Below are positions 26,118 to 35,303 of a stretch of 64,000 bases of DNA, piece by piece. How positions within the stretch are numbered: the stretch's first letter is position 1; the number at the start of each line of letters is the position of its first letter. The stretch lies in contig OZ247427.1 in NCBI GenBank assembly GCA_965232815.1, positions 3,658,001 through 3,722,000 on the forward strand, given 5' to 3'. The notes under the pieces are model-generated. The model did not search any database, was not told the DNA's origin, and saw nothing but the letters and a program-made list of their open reading frames with translations. The position numbers and the translations under genes are program-made. The stretch comes from Bin87 sp026710825 (lineage in GTDB: Bacteria > Chloroflexota > Dehalococcoidia > Lucifugimonadales > UBA3495).

Positions 26118-26246
26118 GGGATAGGCTCCTTGCCACAGTCGCCGGCTCCAAATGCGAGTTCCGCTAGGAGGCATAAGTGCCTACCCTGACGGTAAAAACT
26201 CGCATTTTTTTGAGGTGGCGCAGAGCGCCGGAGCCTCGACTGTGGC
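26118..26246 (+). ncRNA. Structured element 1, candidate novel ncRNA
   Basis: A compact multi-stem element. The block GGATAGGC (26119-26126) is followed by outer stem GCCACAGTCG/CGACTGTGGC (26132-26141 with 26237-26246), GGCTCC/GGAGCC (26144-26149 with 26230-26235), an 11-bp stem AAATGCGAGTT/AACTCGCATTT (26150-26160 with 26197-26207), an inner hairpin AGG-AGGCA/TGCCT-CCT, and a side hairpin GGCGC/GCGCC (26217-26229). The same order of stems and the blocks GGATAGGC and AGGAGGCA..GTGCCTACC recur at 62939-63069, with different but still paired outer stems. Strand is chosen by the position of the conserved blocks. The function is unknown. A lipoprotein gene follows 190 nt downstream. Alternatively it could be a mobile-element end. 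Confidence 0.6.
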
Positions 26247-26433
26247 GAGAATGACGATAGCCGGGGTGCAAGAGGCTGTCAAGGAACCGCAACCGACCGC
26301 AGAGACGAACCGAAGCGATGGAAAATCCTGAACCTCAAAATTTGGTGAACCGAGTAAACGTCGCGGCCAGTGGTAAGGTTATAATTCGGGCCGCCGTGAA
26401 TCCAACGGAAAATCGACCAGCTGGGACAGCCAG

Positions 26434-27765
26434 ATGCGCCGCGGAATAACCACACCAATCGTGATTGCCTTGTTAGCGCTGGGATTGAGCGCAGGATGCG
26501 GCTTTTTCAACGCCGCACCATCGGAGTGCATACAAGCCGCAGAAGAAGCGGGCTTGTCGGACGAAATAATCGACCAGTTGGAGAACCCGGGTGACCTGAA
26601 TGCACTCGAAAGAGCTGCGCTACAACAGGCGCTCAGACAAGCGGGCGTTGATGACGTTTGCGAAGTAGCGTCCGAGAGTTCGCGCAGTACAGGATCGACG
26701 GGAAGCGAGCCAACACCAACCATGAAGAGCACCACGTCCGCAAACCAACAGGGAGAGAACAGGAACACACAGAACAGCCCCGAAGGTGTTCAACCTCAAC
26801 GTGACCAGCCGAACATACACGAAGGCGCCCGCATCCCCGGCGACGAGCATCGCCGTCGATGCCAGTTCTGGGCACTGAACAACCTGCAACCCGTCGTGTA
26901 CAGCGAGTTCGCCTCCCTGAACCCAGACACGATGGACGACCTTGACCGGATCCTCTGGCGCTCGAAGATCCACGGGAACAGCAACCTGGGCTATTACGAC
27001 GACGACCCGGAACCAGCTGGTGAGCCTTCACTGCTACTGCCACGAGATCCAGGGATCTATTGCCGCGACTATTGGGCGGAGCCCTTGGACCGGGGCAACG
27101 CGGAACTGCGCAACCAAGGTTTTGAGGCAGAGTGCCGGTTCCGCCTAGAAGACCGGATCTCCAACAGGTACCAGCGACTGAGAGATTGGGTCCATAACGA
27201 CGACGATAACGAACTGGTCTACCAGGCACCCAACCAGTTCGTGAGGATCCTCGACTGGCTGGACCTGACCGGAGACGAATTACTCGAGGCCAACATTCCG
27301 CCCTATCAGATCCTGCAAACTCAGAGCCGGCATCCGTACGCGCACTGGCAGGACTGGAGGCCGACTGAAGACGGCCTAGTTGACTACGCCCGCGAATACG
27401 AAGAAACGCTCGACCTCGAGTGGCTGGGGATCGTCAGAGCCGCCGGCCTTAGCGAAGGGTCAACCGACATCCAAGCGTGCCACTACTACTACCCGCAGCT
27501 GTTCTACGGCTACTGGATACCATTCGACCCGGACCGAATGCCTGACTCAGACCAGTACGAAGAGCTGGAACTGCCGAGGTACGAGGGAGGAACAACGCCG
27601 ATATACCTGCCCAAGGTCGTCACAGCTGCCAAAATTAGGGCCGGATACCCGCTCGGTAAGACAGCCGAACGGTATCACCTGTGCCAGAACAGCAGCGAGA
27701 CGGAGGAGGTCGGGTACTACTACGTCGACCACCCTGCAGGCGATTACTGCGAACGCAAACCGTAG
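26434..27765 (+). CDS. Hypothetical lipoprotein
   Basis: A 443-residue protein with a clear lipoprotein signal: basic n-region MRRG, hydrophobic TPIVIALLALGLSAG and the lipobox Cys22 (LSAGC). A Ser/Thr/Asn/Gln-rich linker (about residues 75-125) leads to a folded domain rich in Tyr, Trp and Asp with six or more Cys (RRRCQFWALNN, GIYCRDYW, EAECRFRLED, DIQACHYYYPQ, YHLCQNSS, GDYCERKP), which suggests disulfides outside the cytoplasm. I do not recognise the domain. TATAAT at 26380 may be the -10 box. It is the nearest gene downstream of structured element 1. Confidence 0.7.
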   Translation: MRRGITTPIVIALLALGLSAGCGFFNAAPSECIQAAEEAGLSDEIIDQLENPGDLNALERAALQQALRQAGVDDVCEVASESSRSTGSTGSEPTPTMKSTTSANQQGENRNTQNSPEGVQPQRDQPNIHEGARIPGDEHRRRCQFWALNNLQPVVYSEFASLNPDTMDDLDRILWRSKIHGNSNLGYYDDDPEPAGEPSLLLPRDPGIYCRDYWAEPLDRGNAELRNQGFEAECRFRLEDRISNRYQRLRDWVHNDDDNELVYQAPNQFVRILDWLDLTGDELLEANIPPYQILQTQSRHPYAHWQDWRPTEDGLVDYAREYEETLDLEWLGIVRAAGLSEGSTDIQACHYYYPQLFYGYWIPFDPDRMPDSDQYEELELPRYEGGTTPIYLPKVVTAAKIRAGYPLGKTAERYHLCQNSSETEEVGYYYVDHPAGDYCERKP

Positions 27766-27867
27766 CCCACACCGAGGCGACGAGACGATCCAGCAATCAG
27801 ACAAACCGCTACCGCGTGTCATTTGCCGTGGCCCTTCCCCGATGATATGTTGGCGCCCGGAGACGGG

Positions 27868-30573
27868 ATGACGCCACAGTTCCCTACACTTACTGCTCGC
27901 GATTTCATCGAACGATGGAGCAACGCCGGGTTCGGCGAACGGCAGGGCGCACAGCCCTTTTTCATTGACCTATGCGCCGTGGTCGGCCACCCGACGCCCG
28001 CCGCCTACGGTGACCCAGAAAGGTTCACTTTCGAGAAGTCGGTGCCGGGCGGTTTCGCCGACGCATACTTCGAGGAGCACTTCGGCTGGGAGTTCAAGGG
28101 CCAGGACGCACAGCTGGACGGCGCCTTCGACCAACTGCTGCGGTACCAGGTGCATCTGAAGACACCGCCGCTGCTGATCGTGTCGTCCTTCCAGACGATA
28201 CGGATCCAGACCAACTTCCCCGGAATGGAGACGGCGCGGTACGACGTCAGCCTCGGGGAGTTCGACCAACCAGACCGATTGGAACTTGTGCGGGACACCT
28301 TCTTTGCGCCGCACCGGTTCCGTGAACGGCTCCGGTCGGTGGACGCGGTGACCCGGGAAACCGCGTCGCTGTTCCAGTCCATTGTGGAGGACATGGAAGC
28401 CCGCAACGAGGACCCGGAACGGCTGGCGCGTTGCCTGAACCAACTGGTTTTCTGCCTGTACTCGGAAGACGCGGACCTACTGCCGGATGGATTGCTCACG
28501 CACATCGTGGAACAGCACTACCGGGATCCTGCGAGCTTTGACGAGGCGATACACGGCTTGTTCGGCGCAATGGGCGCAGGGAAGTTCTACGGACCAGACA
28601 GGGTCGCCCACTTCAACGACGACCTGTTCAACACGGTGGACACCGTCGAACTGAGCACGGTGGCCCTGCAACGACTGGGCGAGGCGTGCAAGAGCAACTG
28701 GCGGGACATCGAGCCGTCGATCTTCGGCACGCTGTTCGAGCGAGCCCTGGATGCTTCCAAGCGGGCGCAGACGGGCGCGCACTACACCGGCGCCGACGAC
28801 ATCACATTGGTCGTGGACCCGGTGGTGATGACGCCGCTGCGACGGGAGTGGGAAGCGGCCCGCCAGGAGGTCAACGACCTGCTGGACGAAGACAACACCG
28901 CCGACGCCCGAGCCCGCCTGGATGCGTTCCGCGAACGGCTGGGCTCGGTGCAGGTGCTGGACCCGGCGTGCGGCAGCGGCAACTTCCTGTACATCGCGCT
29001 ACGGTTGCTGTTGGACCTGGAGCGGGAGGTGATCGACTTCGCGGCGGCGCAGGAATGGCTGGGGCTGACGCCCCGGGTGCAGCCCGACCAGATGCTGGGA
29101 CTCGAGATCAACCACTACGCGGCGGAGCTGGCGCGGACCGCCCTGTGGATCGGCCACATCCAGTGGCACCAGGCCAACGGGTTTGCGTACACGCAGCGGC
29201 CCATCCTGACGCCGCTGGACACCATCCGCCAGACCGACGCGATACTGGACCGGAACGACCCCGACAACCCGGCAGAACCGGAGTGGCCGGCGGCGGAGTT
29301 CATTGTGGGAAACCCACCGTTCCTAGGCGTCAAGCTACTGCGAACGGGGCTGACCGATGTCTATGTTGACCATCTGTTTAGGCAGTACGACGGTCAAGTA
29401 CCGGGTGAGGCTGACCTAGTCTGCTACTGGTTTTACAAGGCTCACCAGGCCATCGAAACAGGCAAGGCCAAAAGGGCAGGCCTGTTGGCGACGCAGGGAA
29501 TACGAGGTGGTGCCAACCGCAAGGTTTTGCAGCGCATCAAGGAGACGGGCGACATTTTCATGTCTTGGTCGGATCACCCGTGGATACTGGAAGGTGCGGC
29601 AGTCCACACGCCGATCGTAGGGTTCGATGACGGATCCGATAGCGAGCGCAAGCTGGACGGACACCCGGTCGACGCCATCAACGCGAACCTGACGGGTGGG
29701 GTGGACTTGACTGGCGCCAAGCGGCTGGCCGAGAACGCCGGGATCGCGTTCATGGGAGACACCAAAGGCGGACCGTTCGACATACCCGATACACTGGCGC
29801 AAGAGATGCTCAGGAGTCCCAACCCTGACGGCAGGAACAATTCGGATGTAGTGAGACCGTGGGTGAATGGCAGAGACGTCACCGACCGATCCAGGGGGAT
29901 GTGGATAGTCGACTTTGGCGACATGACGTTGGAGGAAGCCGCACTATACGAAGCGCCTTTTGAATACGTCATCCAGAACGTGCGGCCCCAAAGAGAACGG
30001 TCGAGGTCAGCGGTGTCCAAGTGGTGGCTCCACGAACGAGCGCGGCCAGACATGAAAAAGGCCATGCAAGGAACCAACCGCTATATCGTCACGCCGCGTG
30101 TGTCAAAGCACAGACTATTCGCCTGGATACCACCCACCACGGTAGCCGACAGTGCCACCATCGCCATAGCCAGAGACGACGACTACACGTTCGGCGTGCT
30201 GCACTCGCGTTTTCACGAGCTTTGGGCTCTCGCTCTGGGAACCCAATTGGAAACGCGGCCACGTTACACCCCGACCACGTGCTTTGAGACCTTCCCGTTT
30301 CCCAGACCAACCGATGAGCAGCGCGTGGCCATCGGCGCAATCTCGGCGGAGTTGGATCGGCTCCGGCAGGGCTGGCTGAATCCGGAGGGGGTCAGCGTGG
30401 CAGAGTTGAAGAGGCGGACGCTGACCAACCTGTACAACACACGGCCGACGTGGCTGGACAACATCCACGCCCGTCTCGACGCGGCGGTGGCCGACGCCTA
30501 CGGCTGGGAAACATCCGTCGCGGATGAGGAGATAATAGAGCGGTTGCTGGCACTGAATCTAGAACACGCATGA
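27868..30573 (+). CDS. MmeI-like type IIL restriction-modification enzyme
   Basis: Single-chain enzyme that methylates one strand of its site and cuts at a distance. The 901 residues show the MmeI order: N-terminal PD-(D/E)xK nuclease (Asp65, then Glu75 and Lys77 in GWEFKG), helical spacer, gamma-class N6-adenine methyltransferase (motif I DPACGSGNFLY from Asp365, motif IV NPPF from Asn482), target-recognition region (GDTKGGPFDIP, RYIVTPRVSKHRLFAW) and C-terminal helical domain. The start at 27868 has GGAG upstream and matches the usual MTP..FI.RW beginning. All catalytic residues visible are intact, so it may be active. It is the first clear defence gene of the island. Confidence 0.9.
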   Translation: MTPQFPTLTARDFIERWSNAGFGERQGAQPFFIDLCAVVGHPTPAAYGDPERFTFEKSVPGGFADAYFEEHFGWEFKGQDAQLDGAFDQLLRYQVHLKTPPLLIVSSFQTIRIQTNFPGMETARYDVSLGEFDQPDRLELVRDTFFAPHRFRERLRSVDAVTRETASLFQSIVEDMEARNEDPERLARCLNQLVFCLYSEDADLLPDGLLTHIVEQHYRDPASFDEAIHGLFGAMGAGKFYGPDRVAHFNDDLFNTVDTVELSTVALQRLGEACKSNWRDIEPSIFGTLFERALDASKRAQTGAHYTGADDITLVVDPVVMTPLRREWEAARQEVNDLLDEDNTADARARLDAFRERLGSVQVLDPACGSGNFLYIALRLLLDLEREVIDFAAAQEWLGLTPRVQPDQMLGLEINHYAAELARTALWIGHIQWHQANGFAYTQRPILTPLDTIRQTDAILDRNDPDNPAEPEWPAAEFIVGNPPFLGVKLLRTGLTDVYVDHLFRQYDGQVPGEADLVCYWFYKAHQAIETGKAKRAGLLATQGIRGGANRKVLQRIKETGDIFMSWSDHPWILEGAAVHTPIVGFDDGSDSERKLDGHPVDAINANLTGGVDLTGAKRLAENAGIAFMGDTKGGPFDIPDTLAQEMLRSPNPDGRNNSDVVRPWVNGRDVTDRSRGMWIVDFGDMTLEEAALYEAPFEYVIQNVRPQRERSRSAVSKWWLHERARPDMKKAMQGTNRYIVTPRVSKHRLFAWIPPTTVADSATIAIARDDDYTFGVLHSRFHELWALALGTQLETRPRYTPTTCFETFPFPRPTDEQRVAIGAISAELDRLRQGWLNPEGVSVAELKRRTLTNLYNTRPTWLDNIHARLDAAVADAYGWETSVADEEIIERLLALNLEHA

Positions 30574-30940
30574 ATACGCACGCCCAAAAAGTGAAATCTC
30601 ACGAACTCGAAAGGTGGCGACCGATTTCAAGGGCGGAGTAAACCTGTACCACCGGGGCGGCACCTGAGGGATTGCTCTCCGGAGGATACCGAGGTTAAGT
30701 TGGACCAGAGCTCCTGCCCATATGGACCTGCAGATTGACCGGTTCTCGAGCAACGGTCCGGAAACGGATCACTTACGTGGATCGCCCCACTACGACGTCG
30801 GAACCCACGGGGAGACTGGACAGCACGGACGATCGGCCCACCTCCAATCCAGCTAAGGCAGGTCTGCGCAAAACTTCAGCTCGGCGATTTGATGGTCAGC
30901 CTGGTTTGGCCGGCGTCAAGCCAGCCATAGCGAGGCGAAA
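30574..30940. other. Intergenic stretch
   Basis: No gene or RNA is recognised between the MmeI-like and ApeA-like genes. The region presumably holds the ApeA promoter, but I cannot point to it. Confidence 0.4.
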
Positions 30941-32146
30941 ATGGAAGATTTCGAAGCGATGGGCCTTTTCTGGACGCCCGACAACCCCGGTCAAGAGCAT
31001 CAAGGGATACTTACCCATGTCAATGGACAAGGAACGACTCTGAAACTGGCCGGTTTCAGCTCGGCAACGATACACGATGTCGGGCCCAAAACCCGGAAAT
31101 TGGTGCCGACCGACATGGGTGAAGTAATCCATGGGAACACGACAGTAGGCCAGATAACCCTGTTGGGATGGCACAAGACTGACGTCAAGAGTGGTAGCGG
31201 TCTATCAGGCTCATGGGCAATCGAAACGATCACAGCGCACCAATTGATAGTTGGAGTACATTGCGACGACACGATTTCGATCTTGATCTGGACAGTAGAT
31301 CTTGGAAAAGTCGAAGAATGGGTGCACCTCGGGTTGCGGCGACTGAACCGGGAATTTGACCATGGCGAAACCGGAATAGGTACACTTCACATTGGCACAA
31401 CGCATAGCACGCAAATAAACGTGACTGGAGAACATGTCACCGAGATAACAACAGCTACGATGGTATACAACGTGCCCCAAAACATTAGCCGGGCCAGAAA
31501 AGACATGGCGGCGTTTGAACAGATATTAACAATCGCAACGGGGATCCGATCTGCACCCGAAAACGTCAATATGCGAACCGAGGACTCGCACTCATCATTC
31601 GAATTTTATAGTCGCGCGTTGCAAGGAGCGGACAGCGCCTACGAGCCATCCGCATTTCATGCACCATTACCATACGAAGCCACTGCGGGTTGCGAAGGCA
31701 TAGCGAAATGGATGCAACACCAAAACGAATTTGCGCTGCCATTGCACGCAATGCTGAATATGCAGAGGCATAATGCCACTAACGCTGTCTCTGAGCTTGA
31801 CTTTCTATCGGCTTGGCTGGCCGCTGAATTCTACCTAGGGGAGAGAGGCAATAACCGCGACAAGTTGGCGAAGTTTGCTGGCGAGTTCTGCACAGAAGAA
31901 GAAAAACAAATCATCGACGTCGGGGGGTGGGCTGAAGCCGCGGCCAACGCGAGGAACGATATCGTGCACCTGAATCAACCCCAACCCGAGCCAGCGGTGT
32001 GGTTCAACAGCATCGAAGTATTGAAGATGCTAGTAGTACGCAAAATGCTGGCCTTGTGCGGCCTAGATTGGAAACGATATAGCCTGGGCTTCGGGCATAA
32101 CCAGATGCTTGGCCAATTAGCGGACGCAGTTAGACAAACCAGATAA
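30941..32146 (+). CDS. apeA: ApeA-like HEPN anti-phage protein
   Basis: A 401-residue protein whose N-terminal part (FWTPDNPGQEHQGILT, then TTLKLAGFS) resembles the ApeA N-terminal domain and whose C-terminal part is an ApeA-type HEPN domain. The HEPN ribonuclease motif R-x4-H is visible as ARNDIVH (Arg338 to His343). ApeA is known as a single-gene abortive-infection defence, in which the HEPN RNase is thought to be triggered by infection and to cleave RNA. GAGG lies 5 nt before the ATG. Its setting beside a restriction enzyme and other defence genes supports the call. Base composition is lower in GC than the core, which is consistent with transfer. Confidence 0.78.
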   Translation: MEDFEAMGLFWTPDNPGQEHQGILTHVNGQGTTLKLAGFSSATIHDVGPKTRKLVPTDMGEVIHGNTTVGQITLLGWHKTDVKSGSGLSGSWAIETITAHQLIVGVHCDDTISILIWTVDLGKVEEWVHLGLRRLNREFDHGETGIGTLHIGTTHSTQINVTGEHVTEITTATMVYNVPQNISRARKDMAAFEQILTIATGIRSAPENVNMRTEDSHSSFEFYSRALQGADSAYEPSAFHAPLPYEATAGCEGIAKWMQHQNEFALPLHAMLNMQRHNATNAVSELDFLSAWLAAEFYLGERGNNRDKLAKFAGEFCTEEEKQIIDVGGWAEAAANARNDIVHLNQPQPEPAVWFNSIEVLKMLVVRKMLALCGLDWKRYSLGFGHNQMLGQLADAVRQTR

Positions 32147-32764
32147 ATCCGAACACAAGGTCCCGTTGTCAACGCGAGATTCGGGACTGCGGTTCCTGCT
32201 CTCAGGAACAGGGCGACGGCGTTGGAGGAACTCAATGGGTCCGTCGGCAAGTGGGGCGTCCACACCGTCGCTCCCGGCAACCGACGCGGTAAAGAGGAAT
32301 CCGAGAACGAGATCAACGAGAGTGCGGGCACCGGGCTAACCAGAGACGGAATGATCGAATCCCAAGTGGGTCAGAGGATCGACCCTTTGTAATGCGAGGC
32401 CAAGCGAATATACGCATCCATAATCGGTCTACAGCCTAATACGCCGCGGCGAAGACGTGGAAGAACGGGACAACCTCGGAAAGTCCCCTCCACTGCACCT
32501 CAGGCTTCAAAGAGTACGGCGCTGTTGAAGCACTCATCAACGTCGTTCAGATGTTAACAAGCGCGACGTCCACGGCGAGACGCAATTCCACTGGGCAGCA
32601 CGCTGGCAGCAAGTCATCGCCGTAACACGATGCTCATCAGTCCCGACGGGAGACTGATAGCGGAAAGATTCACCGGGGATAGCCCCTACGACAGAGCAGT
32701 CGCGTTCAGTTCGTACTTCGCTGGCCTGCTGGCTATGTAGACACACGGATGAGGCATTGAGAAA
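32147..32764. other. Non-coding stretch with possible gene remnant
   Basis: From about 32168 to 32391 a frame without a start codon reads ATALEELNGSVGKWGVHTVAPG, vaguely like the end of a Y-family DNA polymerase. It ends at TAA 32389-32391. I treat it as a possible decayed fragment only. Nothing else is recognised. Confidence 0.3.
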
Positions 32765-33406
32765 GTGTTTCAAATCTGGCCATTGGTTCACCAAGGAATA
32801 GTCCAGCGAAAAAGAGGCGCCGCAAGTTGGATCGAATCTCTGAGAACGTCCGTCTCCTGGATAGCAGCTTTTTGTGAAGCGTCCAATACACAGTGGATCG
32901 TACGGGGGATCTCCGTAGGGCTGTTCCTCGGTCCGTTGGCCCTATACCTGCTCAGCGAGTTGAAAGGATTGCCACACACGCCACCATCTTTGGATGTAGG
33001 GATCATCGTAGTCGCCGCGGCGCTTGGATGCCTTGTCCTCAACGCCGGATTGAATCTGAGAGGCCCGAAAAGAACGGAAACCATACGGGCAGCGCAGAAG
33101 TTCATCGTGGTAGTCATCCTCATGCTCGTATTCCTACCTTCCATTCACGCGGTAGAGGCAGCGGGCGGTATCAATCTGAATTCGTTCGAACCCAGAGTAA
33201 CTAAAGCGTGGGGACGAGGAATTTTCTTTTGGATCGCGTCCGTATCGTTCTACACGGCAGTGATTTTATTCATCACCGCACTTGTTGACTTGGTGTTCGC
33301 TATCAACAATATGCACAAACCAAAATATGCCTCTTGGGGGGATGATCAAACCTCTCGAGACAACCATGAACGCGACGCAGAGGCGAATTCCCACCCTACA
33401 AACTGA
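32765..33406 (+). CDS. Hypothetical integral membrane protein
   Basis: A 213-residue protein with about four hydrophobic segments: ISVGLFLGPLALYLL, VGIIVVAAALGCLVLNA, FIVVVILMLVFLPSI and FWIASVSFYTAVILFITALVDLVFA. The C-terminal tail is polar. The start is GTG 32765, without a strong ribosome site, so the N-terminus is uncertain. The function is unknown. It lies between ApeA and an IS1380 insertion and could be a membrane partner of a defence system, but nothing shows this. Confidence 0.5.
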   Translation: MFQIWPLVHQGIVQRKRGAASWIESLRTSVSWIAAFCEASNTQWIVRGISVGLFLGPLALYLLSELKGLPHTPPSLDVGIIVVAAALGCLVLNAGLNLRGPKRTETIRAAQKFIVVVILMLVFLPSIHAVEAAGGINLNSFEPRVTKAWGRGIFFWIASVSFYTAVILFITALVDLVFAINNMHKPKYASWGDDQTSRDNHERDAEANSHPTN

Positions 33407-33424
33407 ATATACGAAGCCGAACCG

Positions 33425-33442
33425 CTAGCAGTCTGTCTGAGG
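33425..33442. mobile_element. Solo IS1182-type terminal repeat
   Basis: CTAG followed by CAGTCTGTCTGAGG closely matches the right end of the IS1182 copy at 43143-43160 (read in reverse). The rest of that element is missing on this side, because IS1380 inserted directly next to it. Confidence 0.5.
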
Positions 33443-33447
33443 ATTAG

Positions 33448-35154
33448 CCCGAATCCACCGAAGGTATACGGCGGCGGTCAGACGAGGGATGAAGGGTCAG
33501 GGAATGTTCTGGCGAGGACCTGACGCCGATGCAATGGACGATCCGGAGTGTGGCTGCCGCGCCAGGGCGATGTTGACGGCCGTTGGTAGCGGCGTTGGGA
33601 GCGATTTTCAGCGCAGACCGCAGGCGGTGACCGTCAGGGGCCCAGCCTTGGCACTGATCGACCAAGCGTGGGGCGTCCATGGTGGGCAGGTCAAACGCCG
33701 AGGGCGTCGTCAGGAAGGGAGTGGCAGTGCGCGCAATCGGACGAGGCCGGAGCAGAACTGATTTTGCCAGGGCCAGCCCTGGGGGAGATGCAAAGTGAGG
33801 CGGCGTGCCTTGCGGGTGAGGCGTCCGGCCAGGGAGAAGAAGCGCCGCCGGAGGGTCTTGGCGGTTGCCACCGGCTCGCCCAGACCGATGCGCGTGGTCC
33901 AGCGAGCCAGATTGTGTGCCAGCACTTGGACGGCCAGCCAGGCGGCGTTGGCGGGGAAACGGCCTGGTGGCAGGTGGTTGAGCCCCACGCCGTACTTGAG
34001 GTCGCGGATGGCATTCTCGATCTCGGCGTGGCGGCGATGGTCGGCCTCCAGGTCCAGGATTTCGCCGTCTCGATCAGTGATGAAGGCGTGATAGCTGTAG
34101 TCGGCAAACAGCGCAAGTTGGGAGCCGGGCGTGGGCTTCACCCTTCGTACAATGAGACGCACCGCCACGGCATCGGGCTCATGCTGGAAAGGAACGTAGG
34201 TTGTCTCGGCCACGTCGGCGGCACCTTCCATCCAGTACAGGATGGGCGTCCATTCCGCCTCGGGTATGGCTTCGATGATGCTGCGCACGTTCGGGTGCTG
34301 GCGGATGGTGATGGAGATGCGGACCGTCGCATTGCGGCAGACGGCGACGATGTCATGATTGTAGAAGCCGCTGTCGGCGCGCACGGTGAGTTGACCGGTG
34401 GCTCCGGCATAGCGCACTCGGTTGACGGTTTCACGCAGGAAGTGGGCGGCGCCCTGAGCCGTGTTGGCTCGTCCCTGGCGCAGCCGAGCCATCAGCACGT
34501 CGCCGGTGCCAGCGGCGACGGCGAGGAGCGGGTGATAGCCCCGCTGGCCAGCGTAGTTGTGGCGCTGCGCCCCCTCCTTGAGCAACCCAAAGGTCTCGCA
34601 CACTGTGGAATCAAGGTCGATGGTCAACGGATCATCGCCCGGTCCGGCCCCAGCGGCCCAGGCGCGGGCCAGCGACTCCCGGCTCACCCGATCCAGTTGC
34701 CGGAAGTGGCCGCATCGGAAACTTCGCAGGAAGGTCCCCAACGTGGATGGCGCTTTCACGACACACCCACCGCCTGCTCGGTATTGCCAGCACGCAACGC
34801 ATCGGCGTCGTCAATGCAGTCGCCACCGGCTAGTCCCGAGGCCACCAGGATCAGCAGCTTGTCTCCCACATTTGCCCGACCCGGCGCATCTCCCAGGTCG
34901 ACCTGATGGTCCACCAGCGCGGCCGGTCCCAGATGGTGGGCCACAGTGACCGGCAGCATCGGCTCAGCATTGGCCACCAGGTGGTGATCATCAAAGGCGA
35001 CGTGGATTCGGTCAGGGTCGCTGCGTGGTAGCATCGGTTGGGTGTTCCTCGTTTCAGGGTGGTTTTCTGTTTCAAAAACCATTATCTCCGAAGCCGGAAG
35101 CACTTCCTTATCCCGTCACTACTGAGCCACGATCATGCTTTCCGTGGATCCGGG
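33448..35154 (-). mobile_element. IS1380-family insertion sequence with 5-bp target duplication
   Basis: Ends CCCGAATCCACCGAA (right) and CCCGGATCCACGGAA (left, reverse complement) are near-perfect inverted repeats. ATTAG flanks both sides (33443-33447 and 35155-35159), as expected for a 5-bp target duplication. The 1707-bp element carries one transposase gene on the minus strand, broken by a frameshift. Confidence 0.8.
33710..35103 (-). pseudogene. IS1380-family transposase, frameshifted
   Basis: The DDE transposase is encoded in two overlapping frames. The N-terminal part (34756-35103; DRIHVAFDDHHLVANAEPMLPV, LVDHQVDLGDAPGRANVGD) ends in TGA, and the rest (33710-34759; APSTLGTFLRSFRCGHFRQLDRV, DLDSTVCETFGLLKEG, RADSGFYNHDIV, HAEIENAIRDLKYGVGLNHLPPGRFPANAAWL) begins at the overlapping GTG. 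Catalytic acidic residues are visible in DLDSTV, RADSGF and AEIENAI. A single indel near 34757 would restore one protein of about 460 residues. Programmed frameshifting is possible but I see no slippery sequence. Confidence 0.8.
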
Positions 35155-35303
35155 ATTAGAAGGTATGTTGCATTCCCCCTTGTTTCGCGTAAGCTGTCGC
35201 CGGGCTGATGCGGCTCATAGCCGCGGCTTGGGGAATATTCGCTGGACACTCGGTCATGCAGATCTCGCCCATCATGCCCCCTCGCAAAAGGAGACAATCG
35301 ACA

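Noticed and set aside
26118..26246. Integron attC site or IS200/IS605 end
   Set aside because: No R-Y-Y-Y-A-A-C/G-T-T-R-R-R-Y boxes, integrase or TnpA/TnpB gene was found. The preserved pairing with changed sequence between the two copies favours an RNA.
26118..26246. Retron ncRNA or OMEGA (HEARO) RNA
   Set aside because: No reverse transcriptase or IscB/TnpB-like gene is next to either copy.
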